Part shown: one piece after another, positions 35,576 to 47,295 of the stretch
Layout: the number at the start of each line of letters is the position of its first letter
Position numbering within the stretch: the stretch's first letter is position 1
Source of the DNA: Anastrepha obliqua
Taxonomy: Eukaryota > Arthropoda > Insecta > Diptera > Tephritidae
Assembly (NCBI RefSeq): GCF_027943255.1
Contig: NC_072894.1
Coordinates: forward strand, 58,159,601-58,223,600
Direction of reading: 5' to 3'
Length of the DNA stretch: 64,000 nucleotides
Notes under the pieces: model-generated
What the model saw: only the letters and a program-made list of their open reading frames with translations
The model's database searches: none
What the model was told of the DNA's origin: nothing
Position numbers and translations under genes: made by a program

Positions 35576-36254
35576 TAGGGTGGTCCAAAAATGCATGGGA
35601 AAAAGTTTATATTAAAATTTTTATGCTGCCGCCCCCCATAATGGTAAAGAATGAAAAATAAAAATACCCGTATTTTTTTTTTTAATCAGACCATATTTAA
35701 TGGTGCCGCCGGGGCTTTGAAATATCCCATGTATTTTGCATGGGAAAAAAATACTTTTTCGTAGATTTCATGTAAAAACCTGGAAAATGAATATATTTTA
35801 ACCGGATACCTCAGTTTCTCTTCATAATTGGTCAGGGAATAACAACCAATTATGAAATAATTAATTTTTTTGTATTAACTATTTTTTATAGAACCCCAAA
35901 AAGCCCCCATAAAACGAAAATCGAAGAAAAAATCGAAAAACAATATTTTATATTACTTTTATGAAAATAGTTAATACAAAAAAAATTAATTATTTTATAA
36001 TTGGTTGTTATTCCCTGACCAATTATGAAGAGAAACTGAGTTATCCGGTTAAAATATATTCATTTTCCAGGTTTTTACCTGAAATCTACGAAAAAGTATT
36101 TTTTTCCCATGCAAAATACATGGGATATTTCAAAGCCCCGGCGGCACCATTAAATATGGTCTGATTAAAAAACAAAAAAATACGGGTCTTTTTATTTTTC
36201 ATTCTTTACTATTTTGGGGGGCGGCAGCATACAAATTTTTTTTGGACCACCCTA
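35576..36254. mobile_element. 680-bp near-perfect palindrome, hAT-like foldback MITE
   Basis: The tips TAGGGTGGTCC and GGACCACCCTA are inverted, and the arms (35576 to about 35900, and about 35930 to 36254) are almost exact reverse complements, with a loop of only tens of bases. GTATGTAT flanks both sides (35568-35575 and 36255-36262), an 8-bp target duplication of the hAT form nTnnnnAn. The duplication lies next to a GTAT microsatellite, so part of the match could be chance. It has no coding content. Confidence 0.8.
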
Positions 36255-36299
36255 GTATGTATGTATGTATTGTAAGTAACTGCTCACTCACATTTTTTA

Positions 36300-36696
36300 T
36301 ATTTTTTTTGCCTGTAAAGAGTTCGCGTCCGCTCAATTTCAAATTTGTGGAAAGAAAACTCAGGGATCTTGCACCATAATAACGCACCGGTCTCCCAAGC
36401 CTGATATTGTAAACATTTTTTTGACCAAAAACTCGTCAAATATCATCGAACAACCACCGTTTTCACCGGATTTATCCCACTACGAATTTTTCCTTTTCCC
36501 AAAACTTAAATTGCCACTCCGCGGACGCCGCTTTGAGTCGATAGAGGCCATAAAGGATAATCCGCTGAAGGAGCTGAAGACGATCCCTTCAAACGCGTTT
36601 AAGAGATGCTTTGATGACTGGACTAATCGTTGGCATATGTGTGTTGCTTCGAATGGAGCAAATTTTGAAGGCGACAAAATAAATTTTGATGATTAA
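36300..36696 (+). pseudogene. Mariner transposase C-terminal relic
   Basis: GILHHNNAPVSQA near 36368 corresponds to the second catalytic block (normally HDNAP), with Asn in place of the Asp. After a stop and frame change, PPFSPDLSHYEFFLFPKLK has Glu where the third Asp should be. RCFDDWTNRWHMCVASNGAN and FEGDKINFDD complete the C-terminus, ending at a stop at 36694-36696. Two of the catalytic positions are lost and the N-terminal half is absent. Confidence 0.8.
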
Positions 36697-37519
36697 ATAA
36701 TTATTTTTGCATTTTATTGAACAATTCCCAGTACTTTTTTGACAGAATGTATGCACGTGAGTATTGTACAATGAAATTTTTGAATTCCATCCAAATCATT
36801 TATCAAAAGCAGCTCATTAAAATGAAGAACAAAAAAAAAACAAAAAAACATTTGAGTGCTAACATTACGATGAACTTCGGCCCGGTGGGACACAATCGGC
36901 ATTGTGAGCAGTTTAACCTTTATTCGACAGAACCATACCAAACCATAAATCGATAGAAAATCTAATTTTACGAAGCTACGTGGAAGTTCAAGTCGTTAGC
37001 AATAACAGAAATATTTTAACTTCACGTCCAAGTTGAAAAAATCAGGCCAAAAGAGTCTGACCACTCCCGGGTACCCAACGGAGGGTTAACCATAAATATT
37101 ATTCTTCACATTTTTATACTAACAATATGCATACATCAATTTAAATTTTTTTTTGTTCAATTCCATCATCCTTTCCTTCTTGGATATATTTAGAAGGGCG
37201 ACCAATTCAAGAAGCATTTCCGACGCCTTCTCTGCTTAGAGTAAAATGCTTAAATTAATGAAGACCACCTTCGTATGCCTAGTAATCACTGGCATATCAT
37301 TTTTTCTATAAATTATAAGATTCAGTGAGGGGTCTTTCAAGTTTCACGAGAAATCCCCTGATAATTTCTTAGTATTTTAACATTTCTCTACCTGAACCAA
37401 GAAACAAAAACAACTCTATACCGATTTGTTTACAAAAGCGAGAGGTATTGCAATCGAAAGAGAAGGCTTCTCGCTGGGGAGCGTTGGCGTTCGGCGTGCG
37501 CATCAGCGATGTTCTAGAG

Positions 37520-39907
37520 CAGTGGTCGCCAACCTTTTCAATGTGTTGAGCTACTTTCAATACAATACATGTATTTATTTTACTAATATACGTTCTATAT
37601 ATAATCCATAATTATAATAACTACATCCATGTTCACACCTATCAAACGTAACAAAATTTTTTGCAGTCATAATGGCAAATCACAAGCGACTTAAAAAAAC
37701 AACAAAACAGTAATAGTACATTATTATATAAATAAAATATGGGCAGATAAAAAGAGCATATTTAATGAGAAGGTTGACATTCTGACTCATCAATAATTTT
37801 TTAATATTTGCAGTATAATTTGATACAGTCATTCGAATACAGTTATCCAAATGTATATCTGTAAGCCGATTGCGGTATTTATTTCTAATAAATTGCATAT
37901 TGGAAAAAGAAGATTCACACAAATAAGTTGAACTGAATAACGCTTTCACTTTCAACGCAACACGACATAAAACTGAATACTTATCTTTACTTACTAAAGT
38001 CCATATACATTTTGTATTTGAACCTAAAGTTTTTAAAGTCAAGTCACTTTGAAAAGCAATCAGTTCCATTTCTGTCACAGCAATGTCTTCGCCAAAGTTG
38101 TTCATAACACAAGTTGCCAACTGTTGTATATCAATGTCCATGAAGGGTGAAACAACAAATTGCGTCACTAAAGCAATTTTGCTGAAATCCTTGATACGAT
38201 TTTTGAAGTTTTCCTTCAAGTTAGAAACTATTTCCATATGATATTTACTGTCATAGGGCTCTAATAGATTTTTGGATATCTTTTCGGAAAGAATAGGAAA
38301 ATGCTTAGAATCGCGGTTTTTTAGGTTTTGTGTCCCAAAATTCAAGTTTTGTAATAAATGCATTTATATCAGAAATCATTTCCGCTAATTCTTTATCCCT
38401 GCCTTGAAGCTGCAAGTTAAGCTCATTTAATTTCTCTGTAATGTCCACAAGAAAACCAAAATCTCTGAGCCAAGTCAAATTTTCCAGTTCAGGAATCGGT
38501 TCATCGCGTTCTTTGAAAAATTGGAGTAAAGCAGGCAGGACATCATTGAAACGTTTGAGCACTCGTCCTCTGCTTAACCATCGCACTTCAGAGTGAAGAA
38601 GTAGCTCTCCGTATTCAGACAGTCAATTTCATCAGCCAAGGTTTTAAATAATCTTCTTTGTAACGCTTGAGCTCTAATCTTGTTCACAATTTTCACCACC
38701 AGTTTCATAACGTTGTTCAAGTTTAGAAAATTTCCACATAATGCTTGCTGATGTATAATACGGTGGTAACTAAGAAATTGTGGAAAACTTTCATTCTAAT
38801 GACATAGCGCCACGAGCCCCTTATCACAACCCACTATAGCTGGAGCACCGTCAGTTGTCAGGCCTACCATTTTTGATATTGGAATTTTCTCAGAAGAGAT
38901 GCGATTTTTTAAATGAGAAAACAGCTCTAGCGCAGTAGTATGTCCTTTGAGTGGAATAAACTTCAAAAGATCTTCTTTAATTGTAAAATCACTAAAAGCC
39001 TTCCTGACAAATATGGCCATCTGTGAGGTGTCATCCAGTTGCAGTGAAAAATAAATACAGTTATCTAAGTCACTTCTTAACTGTAAAAAAATATCATTGC
39101 TCATTACTTCTACTCGCCTCATCACTGTATTAGCAGAAAGTTGCATCAATTTTATAGCAGACACTATTTCGTCTTTATTTCTAAAGTTGGCGAATAAAGA
39201 ATCTGCAGCTTCCAAAAATGCTTGTTTTATGATTTCCCCGTCTTCATAAGGTTTTTTCTTTTGTGCAATTATCTGGGAAACACGATAAGATGCTTCAGTT
39301 GCAGCCTTATTTTTGTCGATTCTTTTCAAAAATATTGACTGTTGTCCAATTAGCTGGATTTTTAAATGTTTCAGTTTTTTTTTTCTGTTGGCAGAATTTA
39401 AATGGAATGCCTTCTCAAAATTCGAATGTACAGTTTTATGATGCCTCTCAATATTTCCTTTTTTAGGAACTGACACAGATGTATTACATAACAAACAAAC
39501 ACTTTTGCCTTTAACTTCTGTGAAGAAGTATTGTTCTTCCCATTCCGAATGAAAATTTTATGTCTTCGCCTTCTTACTACTGCTTGCCATAATGTTTCGA
39601 ACTCTAACCCAACCGCTGCACGCAGAACGTTGATAATACCGTTCAGTATTAAACTGAGCGCAATGTCGACGTGCATTGCGTATATATAAAGCCAAAAAAT
39701 TCTCGAACAGGCTAATCGGTTCCAGCCGATCCTAGAACGGAGACGCGACTTCGACTGTTTATCTATTTATTATGAAAATTTCTGAAATTTGCTAATACTG
39801 GTAGGATTTTCAGACTTTTGGATTTTTTGCAACGTGAGCAGCGCGAGCTACCAGAATTGCCTTTGCGAGCTACCGGTAGCTCGCGATCGACGGGTTGGCG
39901 ATCACTG
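37520..39907 (-). mobile_element. Nearly complete hAT transposon with 8-bp target duplications
   Basis: The 2388-bp element begins CAGTGGTCGCCAACC and ends GGTTGGCGATCACTG, a 15-bp inverted repeat with one mismatch. TTCTAGAG flanks both sides (37512-37519 and 39908-39915), a typical hAT 8-bp target duplication. It encloses a single minus-strand transposase frame with few defects. The right end lies 320 bp downstream of the stop codon of the Ilp gene at 40227. Confidence 0.93.
37680..39590 (-). pseudogene. hAT transposase (ZBED5/GTF2I-repeat-like), lightly degraded
   Basis: The ATG at 39588-39590 starts MASSSKKAKT, then an in-frame TAA at 39558-39560. The frame resumes as FHSEWEEQYFFTEVKGKSVC with LLCNTSV..ERHHKTVH, a BED-type zinc finger (C-x2-C then H-x4-H). 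The catalytic-region blocks ISKMVGLTTDGAPAIVGCDK and LVALCH follow, then a TAG at 38793-38795. WLSRGRVLKRFNDVLPALLQ is near 38580. After frame shifts near 38620 and 38340, the C-terminal dimerisation block is STYLCESSFSNMQFIRNKYR with NRLTDIHLDN near 37900. Two nonsense codons and about two frameshifts inactivate it. In other animals this family is the source of domesticated ZBED5 and GTF2IRD2-type genes. Confidence 0.85.
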
Positions 39908-40226
39908 TTCTAGAGCGACATCAAATCCCTTATTTATTGTTCACAACTTGCGTGCAAAATATACAGATTTTGAGTTTTTCAAGAAGTGCCACGGTTATAC
40001 GCTTTTATTATTTATAAAAGCTTAGAATATCGTTTAACAATTTCATTTGAAAACTTAAAATAGTAAATAGTATACAAAATCTCTATTTAGTTGAACAGAT
40101 TTTGTTATTGTAATTGTTTGACGTTCGCATAACTTATACAGAATAACAAGCAAAAATTATTCTTCACATTGTCCAATCGCATCCATTACAGCGTTCCGTA
40201 TTTCTAGTTTATAAAAATGCAACGAT

Positions 40227-40716
40227 TTATTTGCAGTATGAGAATAACTCGCTGTAGGTACAAGACTTGCGGCAACATTCATCGTATATTCCCTCACGAC
40301 GACGACGGGTCTTAGCCAATGTGTCAACTTCGTCACCATGAAACTTACCTAGGAAAGGAAAAGACGAGAAGCGGAAGGGCAACTCATCTTCCAGTTCATT
40401 GCTGCCATGATGATCCCATTCCACTAGAATTCAATAATTTTAAATTTACTTAGCTTTGAAATGAAATTGAGATTTTTCTACTCAATACGAATTATGAAAA
40501 CATAATAACTGGGCTTAAAGAGAAAGTTTCATTACTTTTACATTTACAAATATACTTACAAGATTTCTTGAATTTTGTATTGAAACCGTTTTCGCAAATG
40601 GTGTCCAGGACCATATCCAACGCTGTACCGCACACCTTTCGTTGGCTAGTGATTTGCTCCAAACTTAAAAATAAAACCAATAGCAACACGCAGATTTTCA
40701 ACAAACTCAGAGACAT
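40227..40716 (-). CDS. Ilp: Insulin-like peptide precursor (Ilp gene 2)
   Basis: Secreted insulin-family hormone precursor of 117 residues in two exons, 40716-40560 and 40423-40227, with a 136-bp GT-AG phase-1 intron (GTAAGT donor, TTCTAG acceptor). Residues 1-25 are a signal peptide (MSLSLLKICVLLLVLFLSLE). The B chain has RKVCGTALDMVLDTIC, Cys29 and Cys41 in C-x11-C, then NGFNTKFKK, where KK is a dibasic processing site. The connecting peptide contains PFLGKFHGDEVDTLAK and ends TRRRR (91-95), a furin-type site. The A chain is GIYDECCRKSCTYSELFSYC, CC at 102-103, Cys107 and Cys116, followed by one Lys and the stop. A TATA box lies about 50 bp upstream of the start codon. It is a close paralog of the gene at 61368; both recall the Drosophila Ilp1/2/3/5 group, without a clear one-to-one match. 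Confidence 0.95.
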
Positions 40717-40763
40717 TATAACGGCTGTATTCTTTTATGAGTTTTTGTAATATATGAAGCTGG

Positions 40764-40771
40764 TATTTATA
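40764..40771 (-). promoter_or_regulatory. TATA box of Ilp gene 2
   Basis: TATAAATA on the minus strand sits about 48-55 bp upstream of the ATG. That would place transcription start about 25 nt before the start codon, a very short leader. No other strong core element was seen. Confidence 0.55.
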
Positions 40772-41169
40772 TGGCGCAACTTATTGGAGAAGCTGTGCAA
40801 AGCAAATGATGTAATTTACAGCTTCCGACTCTGCTTTTATACTAGCAAATAGGCAAGAATTGTTTAGATGTCAGGCCGTTGTTACATACCTAATATATAA
40901 ACACATACAATTAAGCATATTTAATTTTCCCTTCGCCCAAAAAGGTGAGGTCGTCCGGAAGAATTTTTGCAATGCGTGAATTGCCTACACGTTTTTAAGC
41001 TAGGATATGGAGTACAAAACATTTACCATTACCCAATTTATTCAGATTTCATTCAAAATTAATTTATTTGATACATAAGCATATGCATTTGTATACACAT
41101 TTGTACATATTAAGTATATGAGCAAAAATTAAAATTAATGCAAATAAATATTTGTATATAACCTTGAGG

Positions 41170-41650
41170 AAATAGGCTTTGTGTGCATTGAGTTGCTGGA
41201 AATAAAGGGAAACGAGACAGTGGACGGAATGGCTAAAGAAGGCGCCACACTTCCAAGGTATCAAATAAGTCAGGTACTTAAACTTCTGCACACAATTCAA
41301 AAATAACTAGAGGAACACATTCTAAGAAAGGCAAAAAGCAGATGGCTTAGCTTAACCAATTGCAAAGTTGCCAAGATTATTTGTAAACGTGCATGTCATG
41401 ACAAGTATATTAAATAAATTATATCCTTCGATAGAAGGAACTGTAGAACTTTAGTAGACATACTAATAGTGCACTGCCTTACAAGTTAAACTTAACTATT
41501 AACGATGCTTGCAGGAAATGTAATGAGCCGATGCTTATTTTCGTTAACAAAAGAAAAATAAAAAATAAAAACGACGCTAATCTGGTATAGCTATGAACCA
41601 AAATGGTCTCTGCGTGGCTTCGGCCAGCCTGTATAACCTAACCTAATTTT
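41170..41650 (+). pseudogene. Non-LTR retrotransposon 3' end (RNase H tail)
   Basis: EIKGNETVDGMAKEGATLPR (near 41200) is the end of an RNase H domain ('I.GNE.AD..AK.GA'). It is followed by a stop and LEEHILRKAKSRWLSL. The segment ends in GTATAACCTAACCTAA, a repeat-type 3' tail seen in some fly non-LTR elements. Everything upstream is missing. Confidence 0.65.
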
Positions 41651-42760
41651 GAGGAATTAAGAATATTTTTTTTTTAATTTATGATGTGCTTCTTGTGCAT
41701 GAGCTGTGGGACACACATGGTTTATTTAAATATATAAGCACATAAGTTCAACATTTCACCGTTTTCCCATTGATTTCTTCAAGGGTTAGCGCTAGCCGAT
41801 ATAAACAGATTTAAAGATATTAAGGTGAATTTGTGTTTCTTCATAAATTTATCACCTCAAAAGTGTCAGTTTATGTGTTAATACTCATCTTTTAAGGGAA
41901 ATTTCAACTTTATTATTCCATACGATGAAAACTGTTGCTGATGGTCATCGAACGCTCTTAAATACTTTCGGTTAGACGATACTTGGTAATCCACGAAGGA
42001 AAGTTTTCAGATATATAGGATTGGAGGCACTATTTGATGCAGACTTAGCATAGGGGAGCGGTATTGAAACAAAACACCGAATCAAAAATGTGCGCAATAT
42101 TAACCGCAACTGCGTGAATTATCCACCAATATGTCGATAGGTTCGATCTCATGTAGGCAAAACCAGTGAAGATATATGCACTTAGAAATACTAAATGTGT
42201 AGGTCTTACCTCTGGGCCTTACTGTATTCAGTATTTTCACGCTTATGAATAAAGCAAAAAATTTTTTTCGATTCAAGGACTCAGTTTTTCTGAGTCAAAG
42301 CTAGTGGCAAGAAAAGGAAAATATTTCGAAGCATAAATACGATTATCTATTCCATATACTTATACTTCGTTTTAATAATCCGCAAAGGAGTCAATGAAAT
42401 TACCAATATTTTGATAATGGAGACTATTTAATTTTGTACAAAGTTTGGAATGTTGGTAAACATATTTTTATAAAAAATCAAAGCAAAAACTTAGCATGAA
42501 AAGTAATGCAAATATTGTTAAAATAAAGAATGACTTAATAATGTACGCATATAAAAAAGGAAAGGAAAATAAAGGAAAATTCTACAAGAAGAAGGAAATT
42601 TCTTCACCAGATTCCTAAAAATTATTAACTTAAAATAGAATAAGAAAAATCATAAAACATGTTTTATTAGTAGACTCTTAAGGACTAACCTTGAAAAAGA
42701 AAAATCGAAATCTAAGAAATAAGAATAAATATTAAATTGAAATTGCGTCGCTTCGAAATT
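41651..42760. other. No gene seen
   Basis: AT-rich sequence between the retrotransposon tail and a SINE fragment. No frame has recognisable content. Confidence 0.4.
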
Positions 42761-42764
42761 TTTC

Positions 42765-42918
42765 TAATAGCTATCGCACCTCGACAGACAATGGCAATCC
42801 ACCGAGCGTATTTATGCCATGAAAAAGCTCCTTTGGTGAAGAAGCATTTGGCGCATGCCAAATAGAAGGAGGAGCTCGGCGAAACACCCAAAAATGGTAT
42901 AAGCGCCAATTATATATG
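42765..42918 (+). repeat. SINE fragment (3' part)
   Basis: TCGACAGACAATGGCAATCC, GGAGGAGCTCGGCGAAACAC and TATAAGCGCCAATTATATAT match the 3' body and tail of the SINE family. The A and B box head is missing. It abuts the mariner at 42926. Confidence 0.7.
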
Positions 42919-42925
42919 ATACAAT

Positions 42926-44150
42926 CATAATGAGGTGAAATCCAATATGAAAAAGACTGATGTCATAAAAATATTTTTGATGGCGCCATCTTTTTAATGA
43001 GTTAGTGCATTGGAAGTTACATCCCTAGCTGACTTCCAGGGAAAGCTTTGGGACATTCGGTTCAGTGGAAATGAAGTTAATGCATCTACAGTGTCAGTAT
43101 GTTTGTGTCATCGGTACAAAAATGAGTTTCGAACAAATAGTTAATATCAAATTTTGTTTTAAAATCGGTAAAACATTTACATTTGAATTCATGGAAGAAG
43201 TTTATGGCGATGATTGTCTACCTTGTGCCAAAGTTCATGAGTGGTTCACACGTTTCAGAGATGGTTGTGAGGACATAAATGAAAATGAACATACGGGCCG
43301 CCCAAAATCAGTAATCATCAAAAACTCCATCAAAATTGTTCGTGAATTTGTCAAAAATGAACCAAAATCATCGTTGAAATTCATGGAATCGGAGTTGAAT
43401 ATCTCCAAATCATCGATTTATCGGATATTAAGTGATCATTTGGGCTTACGAAAGGACCGTGCACGTTTCATTACGCACAAATTAACTGAGGACCAAAAAT
43501 TGCTCAGAAGTAAACATTCGAAAGACCTCATTAAAGGGCGAGAATAGACGAGAACTTTTTTTACAACATTGTAACTGATGAAGAAACGTAGTGTTTCCAA
43601 CATTAACCTGAAACTAAGCGCCAAAGTGCCAAATGGAAGGCCGCAAACGAGCCACCATCCAGACGGGTTTGGAGAGGTGAAAAATCAACTCGATGCTCAT
43701 TTGTTTTTATGATTCCAAGGGAATTGCCCACAACGGCCAAACCGTAAATTTTCTATCTTGACGTTTTAAAGCGTTTGTTGCATCGCATTGGTCGAATTCG
43801 CTCTGAATACAGCGAAGGAGGAAGCTGGCGCTTATTGCATGATAATGCATCATCTTATCGACGCACTTTTGTGACTGATTTTTAACTAAAAATAGCATTT
43901 TAACCATCAATCACTCACCGTATTCGCCTGATATGGCTCCCAGTGGGTTCTACCTTTTCGGAACGTTTTGCGTTCGTAGAGGCCATCCAAAAGTCTTGTA
44001 CCGACTTTCCGGTCAATGACCTAAAACACACTTCGAAAATCTTTTAGATCGCGCAAAACAGTGTCTAAATGAACTTGAAGTTATCAGAACGAAGCTCCTC
44101 CCGGTCTTATTTTAGCTCAGTCTTGTTTATTTTGGACTTCACCTTGTATA
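42926..44150 (+). mobile_element. Degenerate mariner transposon
   Basis: The ends GAGGTGAAATCCAATATGAA and, read inward from the right, AAGGTGAAGTCCAAAATAAA are inverted repeats. A plus frame from 43121 encodes MSFEQIVNIKFCFKIGKTFT, VHEWFTRFRDGCEDINENEH with TGRPKS (the mariner 'GRP' linker), and SKSSIYRILSDHLGLRKDRA, the two DNA-binding helix-turn-helix parts. It stops at 43545-43547, and the downstream catalytic half is broken by frameshifts (LHDNASS near 43838, YSPDMAPSGFYLF near 43925). The third Asp position appears as Gly in that last block. Confidence 0.75.
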
Positions 44151-45417
44151 TATAAGTATTGTTAGTATTTTAAAAAATATATTTATTTTCTTATTCCCGC
44201 TATTAACATTTTATTTAAGAATTTGCATGTAACTTTTGCCTTTCCATACATTCACTTTCCTAACTATGAGATATATTTGAGTTCAAATTACTCCCGAATT
44301 CGATTATAATTTGTATTGTTATTCACATTTGCTTTTTCGCATGAATAGTGAACTTTGATTAAAATGTTATATTGATAATAAATACCTTTATTTGATATTT
44401 GTACACAACATAAATCGAAATTCGGGGAAATGTATTTATACATATGTAGGTATTCAAATACATGCGTATGTGTTTATCTGTTAAGCTCACTCGATGTCAG
44501 AGAATTTAATTAAGATGGTATCAATTTGGAAATTACTACATGAATTTTAGCAGTTTCGAAAAACTAAATGCTTTAAATGTCTTTCAAGTAACTGTACGAA
44601 ATTTTATAAGCTTCTACATACATCCTTGCATGCGGCATATAAAGGAGCAATTTCAGAATGAGTCTTTCAAGGACATGTGATCTCTCAATCTTCCAGCAAA
44701 TGGAATGGAAGATTGTTGACAAGGCAAATGAAAATCAATTTGACTACTACGTTAGAAATTTATGGAATGCGTGTACATATGTACGTGTGTATACGAGTAC
44801 ATCCGTATAAACAGGCAAACATACCCTGTAGGAAAAAGTATTAGCTGTGAGCATGAAAACCAGCAGTTCACTTTTCAGCCCAACCAGATCGTGTTCTATC
44901 TCTTTGCCATGTTGGAAAGTGGTATTTTTAACACAGCGACGCCCTCCTAAATGGCAATTGTATGGTTATGCATCAGTAAAGTGTGAGTTAAAATACCAAT
45001 TCATACTAGCTAAGAAAATGCTAATCTGTTGCTGTTTCTAAATAATCAGCTTTGGCCCAATCAAAATATAAAAAACCATTTCATTCCATTTGTTCATTTT
45101 TAAATGAAAATTATGAGGATTCTAGTTGATAATATTTCTATTTATTAAAACCCGTCATTCTCCTGTTATCGCTCAATAGGAAGTGAAATTATTTAAATTT
45201 TTTTTTTATTTTTCTGTTTTTTTTGCATTTTGGTTATTTTTCAAGTAACTATCTTAAGACTTGAGCACCAATGCATTTTCTGTTTTAGATATTTCATGCA
45301 ACTTCTTTCAGGTACAGTAACTGTTTAAGCCTTCAAAAATTGATTCAAACTTACTCTACAAGCAACTCCAAAAAAATTAAACAAATTCCTCAAAAAAGGT
45401 ATTCACATTTAGGAACA
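44151..45417. other. No gene seen
   Basis: AT-rich sequence with CATATGTA-type microsatellite stretches. Frames at 44762-45041 lack recognisable domains. Confidence 0.4.
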
Positions 45418-45419
45418 TA

Positions 45420-46260
45420 CGAGGTGTGTTCAAAAAGTATCGCGAATTTCGAATTTCGATTTTTTTGTGACGATATGTTGGTAGTCATGTCTCTCACTCA
45501 TGCGGACGAGTTCGGCCCTTTTGAATGCACGTGATGGATCAAAGAACCTGTATCAAATTTTGTGTGAAAAACGAAATTAAGTGCGCGGATGCATTCCGAA
45601 AGTTGACTGTGTTATACAGAGAAGCTACTTTGGACCAAAGCAACGTTTATCGGTGGTAGAAAATGTTCTCAGAAGGCCGAGAAGATGTGAACGACGACAT
45701 GCCGGTGCCGGACGCCCGAGAACTTCAACAACAGACGAAAAAATTGATAAAGTGAAGAAAATGGCATTTGCCATTCGTCGAATCACCATTAGAGAAGTTG
45801 CTGAGGACATAAACATATCGATTGCCTCGCGCCATTCGATTTTTTTCAATGATTTGGGAATGAGACGGGTCGCCGCGAAATTCGTACCAAAACTGCTCAA
45901 TTTCGACCAAAAGCAGCATCGCATGAACTTTGCTAATGAGCTGTTGGACTCTGTTCGCGACGACCCAAATTTGCTCCAGAGGGTCATAACTGGTGACGAA
46001 TCGTGGGTTTATGGTTATGACGTAAAAACCAAAGCTCAATCATCTCAATGGAAGCTGCCGCACGTACCAAGACCGAAAAAAGCGCGCCAAGTTCGGTCGA
46101 ATGTAAAAGTTTTGCTTACCGTTTTCTTCGATTGCAGGGCGTTGTGCATCACGAGTTCTTGCCACAGGGTAAAACTGTCAAGTTATGCGCAATTCGAAGT
46201 GAGAAAGAAAAAAATTCCGCTTTTTTTTATAAATAAATTCATCAATAATGTAAAATTTTA
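45420..46260 (+). mobile_element. Mariner transposon, 3' truncated
   Basis: The left end CGAGGTGTGTTCAAAAAGTA follows a TA at 45418-45419 and resembles the end of the mariner at 11252. The frame 45581-46261 encodes RRITIREVAEDINISIASRH, NFDQKQHRMNFANELLDSVR, VITGDESWVYGYDVKTKAQS (first catalytic Asp) and QWKLPHVPRPKKARQVRSNV. A frame shift near 46135 leads to VVHHEFLPQG. The second and third catalytic blocks and the right inverted repeat were not found, so the copy is cut off. Confidence 0.82.
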
Positions 46261-46261
46261 G

Positions 46262-47294
46262 GCGCATGTAAAGACCAATATGTTAAAGAATAGCCGCGTA
46301 CAATTTTAAGTCGATTAAGTTCTGAGTTATTTTCGAAAGCGCGGAAAAACGTATTTCGTGAAAAACTCGATTAAAGTTGTCGTTCTTACTCATCTTTTGT
46401 TCGACGCTCATCACTTCACTGGTTTTATAGGCGCTATTTTAGACTTTCTATTAAGTTTTAAACATTAAAAAGGTACTCTTGGATTGTAAAAGAACTCTTA
46501 AAGCAAAAAAAAGAAAATATATGAAAGTGCTGGAGAAGCTAAACCCCTTAAACTAAAAAATAAGCTAATTTGCAGACAAATTGACAATTTTACTACTGGC
46601 ATTAATCTAGTCAATGACTAACTATGTATTATGATTTCTTCTGTTAAACACCAGCATTTGAATTAGAATGTTTCCATATTAATTTGGCTGCTCCCTGCAG
46701 GGTTGATTCTTGGTTCTCACTCACACGTTCAGAGTTTTCGTAGAACGACTGCTATTTTCAATACTCCCGCATGCTCTTTTTCACTTATCAATCTTGTTAA
46801 GTAAAATAATTTGCACACACACACATTCATATTCGACATACGCCCATTGTGTACGCCTTCCATTCATTTGATTTCATCACCATGTTAGTACAACAACAGT
46901 AACTGTAATAATTCGCTCATCACCATGACCGGCAAACAAGCTGTACATTATATGGGTGTGGCATAGCAAATGAACAGAGTAATTCAGTTTGCATGCGTAG
47001 CTTTCAAATGAGGTTAAACCTGAGTCTTCTGAGAAGTTTCTCATATGGTAAAATCCAATCACTACTAGAAAGCGCAAAATGGAAGCGCCCCTTAGGCTTG
47101 ATTTTTATCAAAATGTAAGTGGTTCAACGGCAGCAACCCAAGAGAAAAAATTCATTAGTTTCTAGAGAGTTCCGAGCAATTATTGGTTTGTGCTACTTTA
47201 CTGAGGCAGTAGCTCCATTTCTCCTTTCAGGATATCGGAAACTTGGAATAAGGGGCAAAAGGAATAAGTAGATGTTAAAGGTACTTCTTTTAAA
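46262..47294. other. No gene seen
   Basis: Intergenic AT-rich sequence; nothing recognised. Confidence 0.4.
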
Positions 47295-47295
47295 G

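Noticed and set aside
44762..45041. Cys-containing frames considered as a fourth insulin-like gene
   Set aside because: No CC-x3-C-x8-C A chain, no signal peptide and no basic processing site.
45625..46039. 120- and 104-codon minus-strand frames
   Set aside because: Shadows of the plus-strand mariner transposase at 45581-46261.
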